Of a stretch of DNA of 64,000 bases, positions 22,629-34,051 are shown piece after piece. Origin of the DNA: Morchella semilibera (lineage: Eukaryota > Ascomycota > Pezizomycetes > Pezizales > Morchellaceae); the NCBI GenBank assembly GCA_009192285.1, contig CM018605.1, positions 1,574,530 through 1,638,529 on the forward strand, given 5' to 3'. How positions within the stretch are numbered: the first letter of the stretch is position 1; each line of letters begins with the position of its first letter. A model generated the notes under the pieces. That model made no database searches. It was not told the DNA's origin and saw only the letters and a list, made by a program, of their open reading frames with translations. A program made the position numbers and the translations under genes.

Positions 22629-23040
22629 TGATCAGGCCGGGTAATACAAGCTGGGCGCTTGTGGTGTGTGGCAATGTGTCAAGGGTAAGGGTTAAATTCA
22701 GTGGCTTTAACGTATCCTTGAGAACGGTATCTCAATCCTTAACTGCGTCTGTTTTCGGCGTATCTGGTGGGAGTGCACTAAGAGCCTGGGCTAGGGTTAG
22801 ATCTGCCAATATGATGTCAGTGGGGTGCCACTTATGATTCCCTAGCATCTTTCTGGCACCAGACACCTATGCTGGGGGCTGCCCGCAGGTATAGTTCATT
22901 TCTATGTAAGGCATCAAGCATCGTGATGTACCTACGTTCAAGCCACAGGTTGAACCCTTACCCATAGCACCAACGCCACACACCAGTGGTTCTGGTGCCA
23001 CACACCACTTGCCGCCCAGGCAACTTACCCGGCCTGATCG
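22629..23040. repeat. hairpin repeat B, centre of the large inverted repeat
   Basis: Both ends carry GATCAGGCCGGGTAA as inverted copies. Inside, the GTGTGTGGC and AAGGGTAAGGGTT blocks appear once in each orientation (about 22668 and 22955). The symmetry continues outward through CCTATAT and a G-rich tract into the two leaders. It therefore serves as the intergenic region, and probably part of the promoters, of the two divergent nuclease-like genes. Confidence 0.7.
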
Positions 23041-23146
23041 CTAGCAGATATAGGGAGTGGTCCCCCGCTTTAGCGCGTCCTTTCCTTGCAGAGAAAGACA
23101 CTCACCCTCACAGCCCTAACCAAGGGCCCTAACCAGCAGCAGCGCC

Positions 23147-23995
23147 ATGTTCAGAAAACTCACCCGCCAGACGGTCAGGGCTCTTCCTAGGCCTCGCTTT
23201 GTGTACTCGCGTTCGTTACACAGCACCCTGATCCCCCAACCGGGACCTAGCAACCCCGAGCAAAGGAAGGAGAGGAAGGCGAAGCGGACTATTTCCTATT
23301 CCAACATGACCGTGAACGAGGTCCAAAATAGAATAGGCATTAGGATACAAGATCTCTATTCAGCAATGATTCCAGTCGAGGAAATGCTAGTACAAGTGGG
23401 GTATAGCCTTGACGAAGAGGGCTCGAAAGCCATTTTGACGACCAAGGAAGATGTGTATAAGCAGATAGTACGATATCTAAGAACCGAAGGATATCCTGAG
23501 TCATCTCCGGACTTTAAAGAATCCAACGTCAGCGACTTGGTTCTCTTAATCATCCTTCCTATACTTGACGACTTCATGTGCAGCACAGGGCGCCAAAAAT
23601 TACGACTATGCAGGGAGAAACAGATTGTTTCCGGGGACTTAGAGATGGGGGGAATTGAGGAGTATGTTGTGATAGACCAGATTTCGCTGGCAGAAGAAAG
23701 ATATATCCTCATTGTAGAAGCAAAGAGTTCATCTCTCGGAGCGGCAATGGGACAGTGTTTGGTGTCATTGAAAGATATGGGAGACAAGAATGGCGGAGGC
23801 GTCGTGTATGGTTTTATCACAACTGGGGAAAGCTGGCGAATGCTCAGCTATGATGGTAAATCGTTCCAGGTGACAGATAAGATTGATGTCTTGTTTGGGA
23901 CGATGGGTAAAAGCAAAGAGAAATGGATGAGGGACTATTCGGTTGTGGTGGACTGCGTGTACGCCGCGTTGAACAATGGGGCACTATGTGATTGA
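23147..23995 (+). CDS. PD-(D/E)XK nuclease-like protein, paralogue 2, 282 aa
   Basis: Paralogue of the leftward gene, with roughly half of the aligned residues identical by eye. It keeps the same core: Asp177 (VVIDQ), LIVEAKS with Glu191 and Lys193, and Gln203 in AMGQCLVSLKD. It ends YSVVVDCVYAALNNGAL. It has an N-terminal extension of about 40 residues absent from paralogue 1. Residues 1-33 hold seven Arg and one Lys and no Asp or Glu, with FVYSRSLHST, which looks like a fungal mitochondrial presequence. The frame is single-exon and intact; the ATG at 23147 is kept because it begins that presequence. The leader has CCCTAACC motifs and a CAG-rich run. The enzymatic role is inferred from motifs; a host effector or transposon-associated role is equally possible. 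Confidence 0.75.
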   Translation: MFRKLTRQTVRALPRPRFVYSRSLHSTLIPQPGPSNPEQRKERKAKRTISYSNMTVNEVQNRIGIRIQDLYSAMIPVEEMLVQVGYSLDEEGSKAILTTKEDVYKQIVRYLRTEGYPESSPDFKESNVSDLVLLIILPILDDFMCSTGRQKLRLCREKQIVSGDLEMGGIEEYVVIDQISLAEERYILIVEAKSSSLGAAMGQCLVSLKDMGDKNGGGVVYGFITTGESWRMLSYDGKSFQVTDKIDVLFGTMGKSKEKWMRDYSVVVDCVYAALNNGALCD

Positions 23996-24009
23996 AGGGG
24001 GGTAACCTT

Positions 24010-24512
24010 TTCCGGCGCATTTGTTTGCGGTGACTAACCCATTATTCAGGGAATAATTTACTAGGAGAACGGGGGGTTCGAGTGAGGAGTGGGTGATGGT
24101 TGAGCGATTACCTGGCTTTGTATTTAATCAATTTAATCTTTTATTTTAATTTTTTATCTAATTTTATCTAATCCATCGGATCCTATCTAATCCATTGATC
24201 TATGTATTTACCCTTAACCGGGGGTAAGGGGGCGCAGCCCCTGTATAGGAAGGAGCGCAAGCGCGACAGGACGTATTCCTGGCGGGTGCCAGAGAAAAAT
24301 CCTAGGGCGCGCCAGCACCTATATGATTCCCTAGCATTTTTCTGGCACCAGACGCTAAGAAGTTCACACAGTTCGACTTCTTATGTAAGTAAGGCAGTTG
24401 GCACCATGCTCAACTATACGTTCAAGCCTCGTGGTTGAACCCTTATCCTTTGCACCAACGCCACACACCAGTGGTTCCGGTGCCACACACCACTAGGCGC
24501 CTCGACTAAAGT
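24010..24512 (-). repeat. repeat tail plus hairpin repeat, copy C
   Basis: The first part (to about 24200) mirrors the AT-rich tail at 21525-21700 beside paralogue 1, sharing GACTAACCCATTA-like and TAATTTAAT-like blocks. The second part carries the family hairpin (GATTCCCTAGCA, TCTGGCACCAGA) and ends with two ACACACCA units. It has the same orientation as the right half of repeat B, so paralogue 2 is bracketed by direct copies. Confidence 0.65.
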
Positions 24513-24944
24513 CACTTTGGGGACAACGACGAAACTGGTTGAACGATGTGGCTGCGGACACAGACTATAGAGGTTTTAAAGGTTTTAGAGACAGATGTTT
24601 TAGTTTTAGATAGAGATCGATGATTTTGCTTGATTCACTGTTCACTATGTTCGAACTGTTGCCCAAACTGATGAACCATGAACCTGATGATGATATTGAT
24701 GGGAGACCAGAAGGAAAAGAAACAGAGAACTATCTAACGCGCCACGTGACAAAACATCGCCAAGGCGCCAAGGCGCGCTAATCACTAGCCGCGCTCTCAG
24801 CCCTCGCTTACACGCTGGTTGCCTAATCTTCGCCCCACAACGACGAACAGGGATTTTTGGCGGACAAAGCACAGGCGCTCAGGCTGGTATCTGATCCTAA
24901 AAACTGTGTTTTCGTCGTTGCCCCAGGTTCGTCGTTGCCCCCAA

Positions 24945-25015
24945 TGTCTCAGGAGCCTCTTAGGAGACCTGGGACACTGCTGGGAGGCTCCAGTCACAAG
25001 TTGAGTTTGCTGATG
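24945..25015 (-). repeat. truncated, diverged copy of the 137-bp element
   Basis: Ends AGTTGAGTTTGCTGATG exactly as the full copies do and keeps the GGGAGGCTCCAGTCA block. About half of the element is missing. It is the only copy seen outside a retroelement. Confidence 0.6.
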
Positions 25016-25095
25016 TTCACAGGAACTGCACCCACATACCCCTAAACCAGAATATAACTAGAAATAATAGTTTATTAGTAATCGTGCCGCTATAG

Positions 25096-25115
25096 TATCC
25101 CTTAGACCGTCAGTC
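25096..25115 (+). repeat. lone MITE end
   Basis: TATCCCTTAGACCGTCAGTC matches the end of the 20568-20719 MITE at most positions. No partner end was found within the next kilobase. Confidence 0.4.
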
Positions 25116-25639
25116 CAAGTTGAAATATGTTGAACACACTGAATGCTTATTCTAGCACTGGATAACCCAGTGTAACACGCTGGAACAATCACAGCCTCAA
25201 TGCCAGGATAAACATAAGCGGCGTTCAACACAGAACAGATACCGGGTACGGTTAGTTTTATTTTTCAATTTAGACTGACCAACGAAGGATACATATAGAC
25301 CGGTCCTTGTCCGGGTAACTCGCTTTCCATCGCCCTGTTCCGCTATCACTTCACTCGAACCCCTACTTTTTCGAAGGCCGGGTAACTCCAGAACTGAACT
25401 CTTTTGATGTGTCGCGCCCGAGTAACCCCACCCACAAAAACCTAAAGATACTTCCAAAGAAGACAAAAGTCAGTCAAACTGAAGTACCCCAGTACTTGTC
25501 TAACAGTCAAAACAGGCCGACATACAAGTACCCCAACCATTCCTCGCTAACGCTTCGTTGAGGTAACTTCTAACTCGCCCACACGACGACTAATCAATTG
25601 AATGCTTGTCCCTGCTGTACTTATTTACCCTTACGAAAT

Positions 25640-26053
25640 CTAGCCAGGATGACCATCCCTTCCTTGAGTCATGATGCAATGCTCGAGCCCCTTCATCATC
25701 TCCATTATAGGCTTCTTCCCTTCAAGACTTTTGATCGTAGCTATAGCACTTCCGACAGCAATGACTTTAACTCTCTCGATCTCCGGAATGAGTCTCAACT
25801 CCGTAGCTCTGAGCTCGCTTATGGTCTCTTTGAGGTCGCCCCTGACCCCCTTGAGGCCGCTCCTGGTCTCTTTGCGGACAAAAAGGTTCTGGCAGAAGAT
25901 AAGACTGCCGCAAACAACGGTCACAATAGGATCTGCAAATTTGCGAACAATCTCTAGAGGAAAGATAAACTTCCATCAGCCAGCCATCATGGCGTTGTAT
26001 GGATAGAGATGCGAGGCATTCAGTAAAGGAGGATACGTACTTTGGGAACTCAT
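25640..26053 (-). CDS. small membrane/coiled-coil protein, two exons, 108 aa
   Basis: Exon 1 is 26053-26041 (ATGAGTTCCCAAA) and exon 2 is 25953-25640, joined across an 87-nt intron with GTACGT donor and CCTCTAG acceptor. Joining gives MSSQKIVRKFADPIVTV, in frame with the long exon. Residues about 13-29 (PIVTVVCGSLIFCQNLF) form one hydrophobic segment. After it come charged heptad-like stretches (LKGVRGDLKETISELR) compatible with a coiled coil, and a Lys-rich C-terminus. I recognise no family. A basic residue pair before the hydrophobic span would fit a tail-in, N-out anchor. It may be an orphan gene. The tiny first exon is the main uncertainty. Confidence 0.5.
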
Positions 26054-26379
26054 CGTCGTTCTTCGTCTCTATGCTGTTCGAGAGTGTGTAGGTTTAATCG
26101 TTCGATTAGGGTGTTATCGTCCTTCTAGAGAATCTTCACCTATGTCTTCGTCTGTTCCCGGTTTTCACAACTCTTTGGCGAAGAAACGGCGTGGTGATAG
26201 GCACAATCTTAGCGATAAATAGTATACACCATCACTCTTTTGTACAATTTTGCGTGACAAGTGGGTCTCTCTTGCACCGCCGACAGCCGTCCTTAGCTAG
26301 ACTCTCGTTTTTGTATGGTGAGCCATAGACTGCCACAAGTCCTGAATACAGACGAAGACATATACCTTAATGCGTGAAG
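26054..26379. other. upstream region of the 108-aa gene
   Basis: It contains a TATTTAT-like box near 26215-26221 on the minus strand and no other feature I could support. Confidence 0.35.
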
Positions 26380-26783
26380 GCCGGGTAAGATGCCTGGACG
26401 GCAAGTGCTGTGTGGCACTATTCGCTAGGTATGTGGCGATGTGTCAAGGGTAAGGGTTCTTCGCGGTGGCTTGAATGTACATCTCAGACTGGTGCTTCGA
26501 TCCTTACATAGAAATGATGTTATACTGCGTGAACATCTTAGCATGGTGTCTGGTGCCAGAAATCTGCTAGGGAATTATAGGATCCTTCGGATCCCTAGCA
26601 GATTGTCGGCACCCGCCGTCAGGTGCAGACTGGCGTCTATTAACGTCGGCCCCGTACCCCCTGTTCCATAAATATACTAGGGTTAGTTAATGGATCTAAT
26701 AGATTAGATAAATATGGCGTGAATTCACTCGGCCGCACTCCGTTAACAATAGACATTAGAATTAATTATTAATTACAAAAGCC
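26380..26783 (+). repeat. hairpin repeat, copy D, without a gene
   Basis: Begins GGCCGGGTAAGATGCC like the end of repeat B, has the GTGTCAAGGGTAAGGGTT block, and carries the best hairpin of the family. That hairpin (26552-26613) has arms of about 22 bases around GGATCCTTCGGATCC. The AT-rich tail follows, but no nuclease-like gene does. Confidence 0.7.
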
Positions 26784-26830
26784 ATGTCCTCCACTCACGT
26801 GACATCAACCAAACGACTGAACAGCTCGTA

Positions 26831-27015
26831 TATCACGGAGCGAGGCGAGGACAAGAATGAAAGGTGCCAAGGTACACAACCGAGGAAGGACGAGGTGGGG
26901 CGGAAGTATGTAAGTTTAAGCAAGATGGCAGAGGGGGGGTACAGGACAAGGAACGAAGCGAGACAAAGCGGGGTATGAGACAAGGTCTATAGGTTTCCTC
27001 CTACCTTCTAGGGGT
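26831..27015 (-). repeat. LTR fragment, TATCACGG type
   Basis: TATCACGGAGCGAGGCG on the plus strand is the inverted form of the end of a B/C-type LTR. It abuts the next LTR in the opposite orientation. A fossil fragment only. Confidence 0.55.
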
Positions 27016-27019
27016 AGGA

Positions 27020-27511
27020 TATCACGGCGTACTACGGACTACAGAGGGAGGAAGGATATTTAAGACTGGGTTAGGATTCGGGTTCTCTCTTTTGGGTTCT
27101 TTGGGTTTCTACGGGTTTCCGTTACACGGAGTATGAGTCATTACGGACAGGGGTAGGGACTAGTATATATATTTGGTTATGGGTTCTCGTTTTTTCTCTT
27201 TTTTCTTTCTTTCTTCTCTACTTCGTCTTCTTGTTATCAACCCTCATACATAGGGTTCTCGTCTCGTTTTTAGTATTGGCTTGTCTCTAGGAATATAGGA
27301 TCGTATCTCTAAAGTATCTTCGCTTGGCGTGTCGCCAAGAACCACGTGACTTCCCCGCTCTGCCATAGTCGTTCTCGTCTTCGTCTTCGCCCTCGCCATA
27401 GTTTCCGCTTCGCCATAGTCTTGCCTTACCATAGTCCTCGCCTCGGTCCCACATTGTTTTGGTTGTGAACCTTGGTCCTTCGTTTCATCGTCTCGACTTC
27501 GCTCCGTAACA
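27020..27511 (+). repeat. 5' LTR of the family C element
   Basis: 492 bp, with TATATATATTT at about 27162 followed by a long CT tract and ACTTCGTCTT (27220-27229). The last is a 9-of-10 match to the complement of the leader just past the LTR. Confidence 0.65.
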
Positions 27512-29280
27512 CTAAGACAAAGTCGAACCCCAACCAACCTTCACAACAACCCCGCCTCGTTTAAGCCTCGGTCGCAAGGATGACCGACCTCAGCTGGGAC
27601 GTCCCCATGGAGGACCTCTCCCGACCCCTCGTCTACTCCCCCAGTCCCTTTGAATGCTACTTCCCTGAACGAAAGGGATTCAGTCACCTCGCTCTCGTCC
27701 CCCGCTCTCACTGGTTCGATCTCGGCTGCCGCTTAGGTTCGGACCCCCACGTCCACCTGCTCCGCGAGTACGCTCTTTCCCATGGTCTCAAGCGCGCCGA
27801 CGCCCACTGGGCCAAGGCCACCTTTATGCAAACTGCCCCGGGTAAGCTCCATATCGGAGCTCCCACCACCGACGACTCCTACCCTGCCCACGACTCTGAA
27901 GCTATCATTCGTGGCCTCAGGGACTCCGCCCTCGCTCAACACACCATCGGCCGCTCTCTGTAAGTCCCCGCTGCTTTCGATTCCTGCACTCTGACCAAGA
28001 AACTCGCTGGTTTCTTGGAAACCTTTGGGCCCATTGAGGAAGACTTCGGGTATGAGCTCACTGAAGCCCACAGCCTTATTGCAGAAGCCCTCGCCGCGCT
28101 CACCGCAATCGCCGACGTCCCCACCCTCGCAGAACCTGTTATATGCATGATCCACGATGAGGCTATTGAGAACCTCAACCTGGAACTCGAAGCCGCGGCA
28201 TCACATATCTCTGGTCCCGTTAAAAACCTCTCGTCTCCTGGAAGTAATCGATGGTCACCTGATTGAATCAGGCAAGATCACTCACATTGCCAAACTTTCG
28301 ATGGACATCAATGGACACCAGGAAATTGTTCCCTTCTTCGTCACCAAGCTGGGTCACTATCCACTGGTCATGGGAATTCCTTGGATATGACGCCACGACC
28401 TGGCTATCCGCCCTAAAACGAACAAGGTCATCTCCGACTCTGACTTCTGCACCCAGAACTGCTCTCTGTCTCACGCTCCGGTTACAGCCAAAGGCATCTC
28501 TGTCTCGTTTCCTGACGCACCAGCCATACAGATCTGCGCAATCGGAGCTGTACTATTTGTAGGTCTTGCGCGACGGAAGCAAAATCAATTGTTCTGTGCC
28601 TTTCTGAAGGCAATTGACGAAGCCCTAGCTGAGAAGACCAATACCGATTTATTGTCTCATGTACCCTAGGATTTTCGGGAATTTATGACGTTGTTCAAGG
28701 AATCAGATGCCGCCGCACTGCCGCCACACCGTCCATATGATTTGAAAATAGTCTTGCAGGATGGAAAGGCACCCCCGTTTGGTCCTCTCTACGGAATGTC
28801 TAGGGCGGAGTTACAGGCCCTTCGAGATTACATCACGGAGAACCTCTCAAAGGGGTTTATTCGTTATTCAGAATCCCTTGCTGGCGCTCCCGTACTCTTT
28901 GTCAGGAAATCCGATGGCTCTCTTCGACTATGCGTGGATTACAGGAAACTCAACGAGATTACGGTCAAGAATCACCATCCTCTACCCTTGATTCTCGAGA
29001 CACTGTCCCGCCTCTTCAAGGCCAAGTACTATACCAAGTTGGATCTTCTTGGGGATATCATCAAATTCGGATTCAGGAGGGCGACGAATGGAAGACTGCT
29101 TTCAGGACCCACTATGGTCATTTCGAATACAACGTCATGCCATTTGGACTGACCAATGCCCCCGCCACGTTTCAGCACTGGATTAACGACCTTCTGCGTC
29201 CCTTTCTCGATCACTTTGCTACGGCCTACCTCGACGACGTCCTGATATACTCAGAGTCCCTGGAAGAACATAAGCAGCAC

Positions 29281-29417
29281 CATCAGCAAGCTCAACTTGT
29301 TACTGGAGTCTCCCAACAGTCTCCCGGGTCTCCTGAGACTCTCCTGAGATCCCTGGACATTTTTTGAGTCTCCTGAGGCTCAGGAGACATCAGGAGACAA
29401 ATGAGGTCTTGCTGATG
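29281..29417 (-). mobile_element. 137-bp inverted-end element, copy 1
   Basis: Ends CATCAGCAA and TTGCTGATG, with target duplication AC. Inserted in the reverse transcriptase region of the family C fossil. Strand is set by the end that reads GACTTCATTTG inward. Confidence 0.85.
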
Positions 29418-29965
29418 ACGTCAAGGAAATTCTCAAAGTCTTCTAGATTCATGGTGTACATCTCAAGCCAGAGAAATGTGAGTTCTATTTGCAATGGACC
29501 AAGTACCTGGGACTTATTATTACTCTCGAGGGTATCAAGATGGACGACAGAAAGGTATCCACAATTAGGGACTGGGAAATGCCCACCAAGCTTCGGGAAG
29601 TTCAAGAATTTTTAGGCTTCACCAATTTCTATCGACGGTTTATTTATGCTTACTCCAGAGTTGTGGCACCGCTCACCGCCCTGACCAAGAAAAATGTAAA
29701 GTTTGAATGGTCTCAGAGGGCGGAAGATGCATTCCGGAAACTCAAAGATGCGTTTACTTCGGCTCCTATCTTGGCACACTTCGACTTTGAAAAAGAGGAC
29801 ATAGTGGAAACTGATGCCTCCGATTATGTCTCCGCAGGAATTATGTCTCAGTACGATGACAACGGAATTCTCCACCCAGTAGCGTTTTTCTCCAAAAAAC
29901 ACTCCCCGGCTGAATGTAACTATGAGATTTACGACAAGGAATTACTTGCAGTTATCAGGAGTTTT

Positions 29966-30597
29966 TGTGACGGAGTAACCCGACGCAAAGAAGAAGATGA
30001 CAATGATGACGCAGAAGAACCCGAGGAGCACAGTCTACTCAATGAGGAGACTGACGAAGACAGAGGCAACACTGGGCAGGCACAAGCACAGGCACCGGCG
30101 AAGGCAAGGGCAAGAGCAAGGGCAAAAGAGCACGGAGCAGGGAGGTGAGGACCGAATGGACCTCAACGAGAACGATGAGAGGTGCTATGAGTTTCCTCTC
30201 GTCAGAGGATCAAGTATTTGATACGAGAGGCTATGGCTTGGAAATAGGGGTGGATTCCTATGTACCGAAATAACAAGAAGACGAGACAGAGAGAAAAGAA
30301 AGAAAGAACTAAGGAAAACATCTATCTCGGCTATTTAACACACCTCCTCCACTAGTCCAATATGACTCACACTTCCGCTCATAGAACCTCATAGAAACCT
30401 GTTGCTACCACACCCCGTAATCCTCCCCACCATCTCCGCTATTTTACATTACCAATCCATCACGCCATTGAACCTCCCAGAACCTAATGACGACAGCCTC
30501 CACCTCACAATCCCCGTTCTCGCTTAACATTACCCTGACAACCACAACCGTACATCGCCTACCGAACTATCGGGACAAATGCCAAGACGCCGGGACA
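29966..30597 (-). repeat. alpha LTR, 3' LTR of element M
   Basis: 632 bp. On the minus strand it runs TGTCCCGG..CCGTCACA with a TTAAATAG box and CT-rich start. It is preceded by a GGAGGGGAG polypurine tract near 30605-30615. Its outer part holds a GCAAGG/GCACAG short tandem array. Confidence 0.8.
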
Positions 30598-30618
30598 GAT
30601 CAGCTCCCCTCCAAGGGC

Positions 30619-32499
30619 CTAGCTCCTGATAGGCCGAGGTTTCGAAGGATATTGGTCGTGGAATTCTTTTCTAATGTCAGGGCTATGTTCCAAATCACCC
30701 GAAGGTTGCCAGGACGGTTCCTCATATCCAGTATATCTAACCAAATACTCCACCCGTCGCCCCCTCTTCCGCGAATCCAATATCTCCGCTACTTCCCATT
30801 CACTCTCTCCTTCAACTTCCACCGGTGGGGGTGGTTCAACAATTTGTCCGGGAATAGGATTCCCAACTGTCGGCGATAATAATGAAACATGAAGTACTGG
30901 ATGCATTTTCATAGAGACAGGCAATTCCAACTCGTAGGCATAGGGGCTCACAATTCGTTTGACCGGGTAGGGACCAATTTGTTTCCAGTCAAGTCCCCTC
31001 GAGGGTCGTTTTGTTTCAATATTTTTAGTCGAAAGCCAGACGAAATCGCCGACCGCATATCGAGGTGCCGGGGTCCGGTGTAAGTTGGCCATCTCCTCCT
31101 GTATCTTCTGTACCCTGAACATCTCGCTTTTCAGAAAGTCAAACACTTGAGACATCTCTCGTGCCAACCCATTAGCCTGGTCCGCATCCACGGTCTGTCC
31201 GTGCTGTAAGGGTCCAAATGTCATTCTCGGATGTCTCCCATAGTTAGCCTGGAAGGGGGACATATTAGTAGTTTTGGAGATATGATTATTAGTAGCAAAT
31301 TCAGTCAGAGGTAAAAAATCCGCCCAGTTATCCTGTTGATATGATACATAACTGCGGAGGTACTGTTCCATAATCGCATTGGTCCTTTCTGTTTGTCCAT
31401 CGGTCTGAGGATGAAAGGCTGTGGAGTAACGAGGGGCAATTTCCAGCCGTTCGCAGAGAACTTTCCAAAATTCAGCAGTAAACTGTGTCCCTCGATCGGA
31501 AACAATAGTCTCTGGTAGCCCATGTAATTTCCATACCTGCTCCAGGTATAGACGAGACAGATCCCTGGCATTAACATTCTCCGTCGTGGGAATCAAATGC
31601 TTCATCTTTGTCAACCGATCCACCACTACTAGAATGGCATTAAATCCATGACTCTCCGGAAGTCCCGTTACAAAATCCATCGTGACATCCGTCCAGGGTC
31701 CTTTAGGCACCAATAATGGGCGCAGAACTCCTTGTAAGGGGTTATGGTTCGTCTTACTTCACCGGCAGGTATGGCAATTCTGGACATAGCGGTCTGTATA
31801 TTTCCGCATGGTCGGCCAATAGTATTCCCGGTTGAGAAGTTCCAAGGTCTTTGATCGTCCAGGATGTCCCGCAGAGGGTTTATCGTGGTATTCTTGTAAT
31901 AAATAGAGTTTAAGTTCGTCGTAATCAGGGACATAGAGTGTATTCCGATAAAGCAATAACCCCTCCTCGCTCTCCTTGCACTCAGCCAACAAAATCTCTT
32001 TTGATTGTCGAACGCCATCTCGGAGCATGGATAGGATTTTGTTTGGAAAGCTATCACTCTAGTAAGCTTTGTTAAACAAATCAAGTATGGGAGACGATCC
32101 TTCAGCGGGTTCATTTGCCAAAGAACCCACTAACAAACCTATTTTAAAATCCAAATTCTCCTTCTTCAAAATCACTCGGCTTTGTTGCTTCAATCTCTCA
32201 TCCCCCTCCTTCGGTAAATCCTTGGGTCCTCTAGTCAAAATATCAACCTTCCTTCCCTGCTTCCCCGGCCTATACTGAATAATAAAATTAAACCGAGATA
32301 GAAACTCTGCCCAACGAGTTTGACGTCTATTCAGCAATTTAGTCGACATAAAGTACTCAAGATTGCGATGATCTGTAAGTACTTTGACTTGAAATTGAGC
32401 TGTTTCCAAATGGGGTCTCCATTCCTCGAAGCAACGAATAATGGCCAACAACTCTTTGTCGTAAATCTCGTAGTTGCATTCTGCTGGCGAGTGTGTTTT
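30619..32499 (-). pseudogene. RNase H to integrase/chromodomain part of element M
   Basis: Fossil pol segment. In order it has the connection/RNase H tail, an HHCC zinc finger (HPGRSKTLELL..NCHTC), an integrase core ([26 protein letters not shown]) and a chromodomain (VEYLVRYTGYEEPSWQP). The chromodomain places it among chromoviruses. It is broken. Confidence 0.8.
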
Positions 32500-33205
32500 T
32501 GTGACGGAGTAACCCGACGCAAAGAAGAAGATGACAATGATGACGCAGAGAGACTCGAGGAGCACAGTGTACTCGACGAGGGGGCCGATGAAGACAGGGA
32601 CAACGCCGGGCAGGCACGAGCACAGGCACTGGCGAAGACAAAGGCAAGAGCAAGGGCACAGGAGCATAGAGCAGGGAAGGTGAGGACCAGATGGACCACA
32701 ACGAGAACGATGAGAGATACTATGAGTGTCCTCTTGTCAGAGGATCGAGTCTTCGGTACGAGAGGCTATGGCTTTAGAAATAGGAGTAGATTCCTATGTA
32801 CTGAGATAACAGGAAGACGAGACAGAGAGAAAAGAAAGAAAGAACTAAGAAAAAACATCTATCCCCGCTATTTAACACACCTCCTCCACTAGTCCACTAT
32901 GACTCACACGTTCGCTCATAGAACCTCATAGAAACCCGTCGCTACCCACACCTCGTAATCCTCCCCACCATCTCCGCTATTCTACATTACCAATTCATCA
33001 CGCCATCGAACCTCCTAGAACCTAATGACGACAGCCTCCACCTCATACTCTCCCCCCTCGCTTATCATTACCCTAATCGAACCTCCTAGAACCTAATGAC
33101 GACAGCCTCCACCTCATACTCTCCCCCTCGCTTAACATTACCCTAACAACCACAACCGTACATCTCCTACCGAACTGTCGGGACGACTGCCATGACGCCG
33201 GGACA
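32500..33205 (-). repeat. alpha LTR with internal 71-bp duplication
   Basis: The duplication spans about 33003-33146. GTTTT lies directly on both sides, like a solo insertion in RNase H. Confidence 0.75.
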
Positions 33206-34051
33206 GTTTTGGAGAAGAAGGCAACCGGGTGCAGTATTCCTTCATCATCTCGTTGTGATAGTATCCCTGCCGACACATAATCTGACGCGTCGGTTTCTAC
33301 AATAAATTCTTTTTCGGGATCAGGATGCATCAATATAGGAGCGGTGGTAAAAGCAATCTTGAGTTTCTGAAAAGCTTGTTCAACTTTTTGGGTCCACTCA
33401 AATCGTACATGCTTTTTTTGTCAGAGTAGTCAATGGCCGAGCCACTCGGGAATAAGCATAAATAAAACGTCGATAGAAATTGGCAAACCCAAGGAATTCC
33501 TGAACCTCCTTTACTGTCTTTGGCGCCTCCCAGTCCACAATTGTCTGTACCTTAGCAGGGTCCATCTTCATTCCTCCAGGGGTCAAAATCATGCCCAAAT
33601 ATTTTGTCTCTTGTACGCTGAATTCGCATTTCTCTGGTTTTAGATGGACCTCATTTGCTTCCAAGGCTTCCAGTACTTGTCCCACGTCCTGTTGATGTTG
33701 TTCTAAGGTCTCCGAATAAATGAGAATATCATCCAGATAAGCAGTCGCGCAACGATCCAGAAAGGGGCGAAGAATATCATTAATCCATCGTTGAAAGGTA
33801 GCAGGAGCATTGGTTAGACCAAAAGGCATCACCAAATATTCCCAATGTCCATAGCGTGTTCGAAAAGCCGTTTTCCACTCGTCTCCTTCTTTAATCCTAA
33901 TCTGATTATACCCCCATCGTAGATGCAGCTTGGTAAAATAATTAGCTCGGGCTAAATTAGCCATCGTTTCTGGTGTAAGGGGAAGAGGGTATCGATTCTT
34001 GACTGTAATAGCATTAGCTTTCGATAATCGACACACAAACGTAAGGAACCA

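Larger units (their letters stand above)
24513..25639. other. gene-free stretch with element remnants
   Basis: No gene was supported. It contains a truncated copy of the 137-bp element, a lone MITE end and several CCGGGTAAC motifs near 25306, 25376 and 25420 like those at repeat B and D ends. A minus frame at 25197-25466 resembles nothing known. Confidence 0.45.
27020..29965 (+). mobile_element. Ty3/gypsy chromovirus fragment, family C
   Basis: 5' LTR at 27020-27511 (TATCACGG..CCGTAACA) with TATA near 27163 and a CT-rich start. The leader begins CTAAGACAAAGT. A short gag-like frame (27580-28266), protease remnant, reverse transcriptase and the first part of RNase H follow; integrase and 3' LTR are absent. 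One 137-bp element is inserted. It looks broken, with about five breaks, and is cut off where the alpha LTR begins. Confidence 0.8.
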
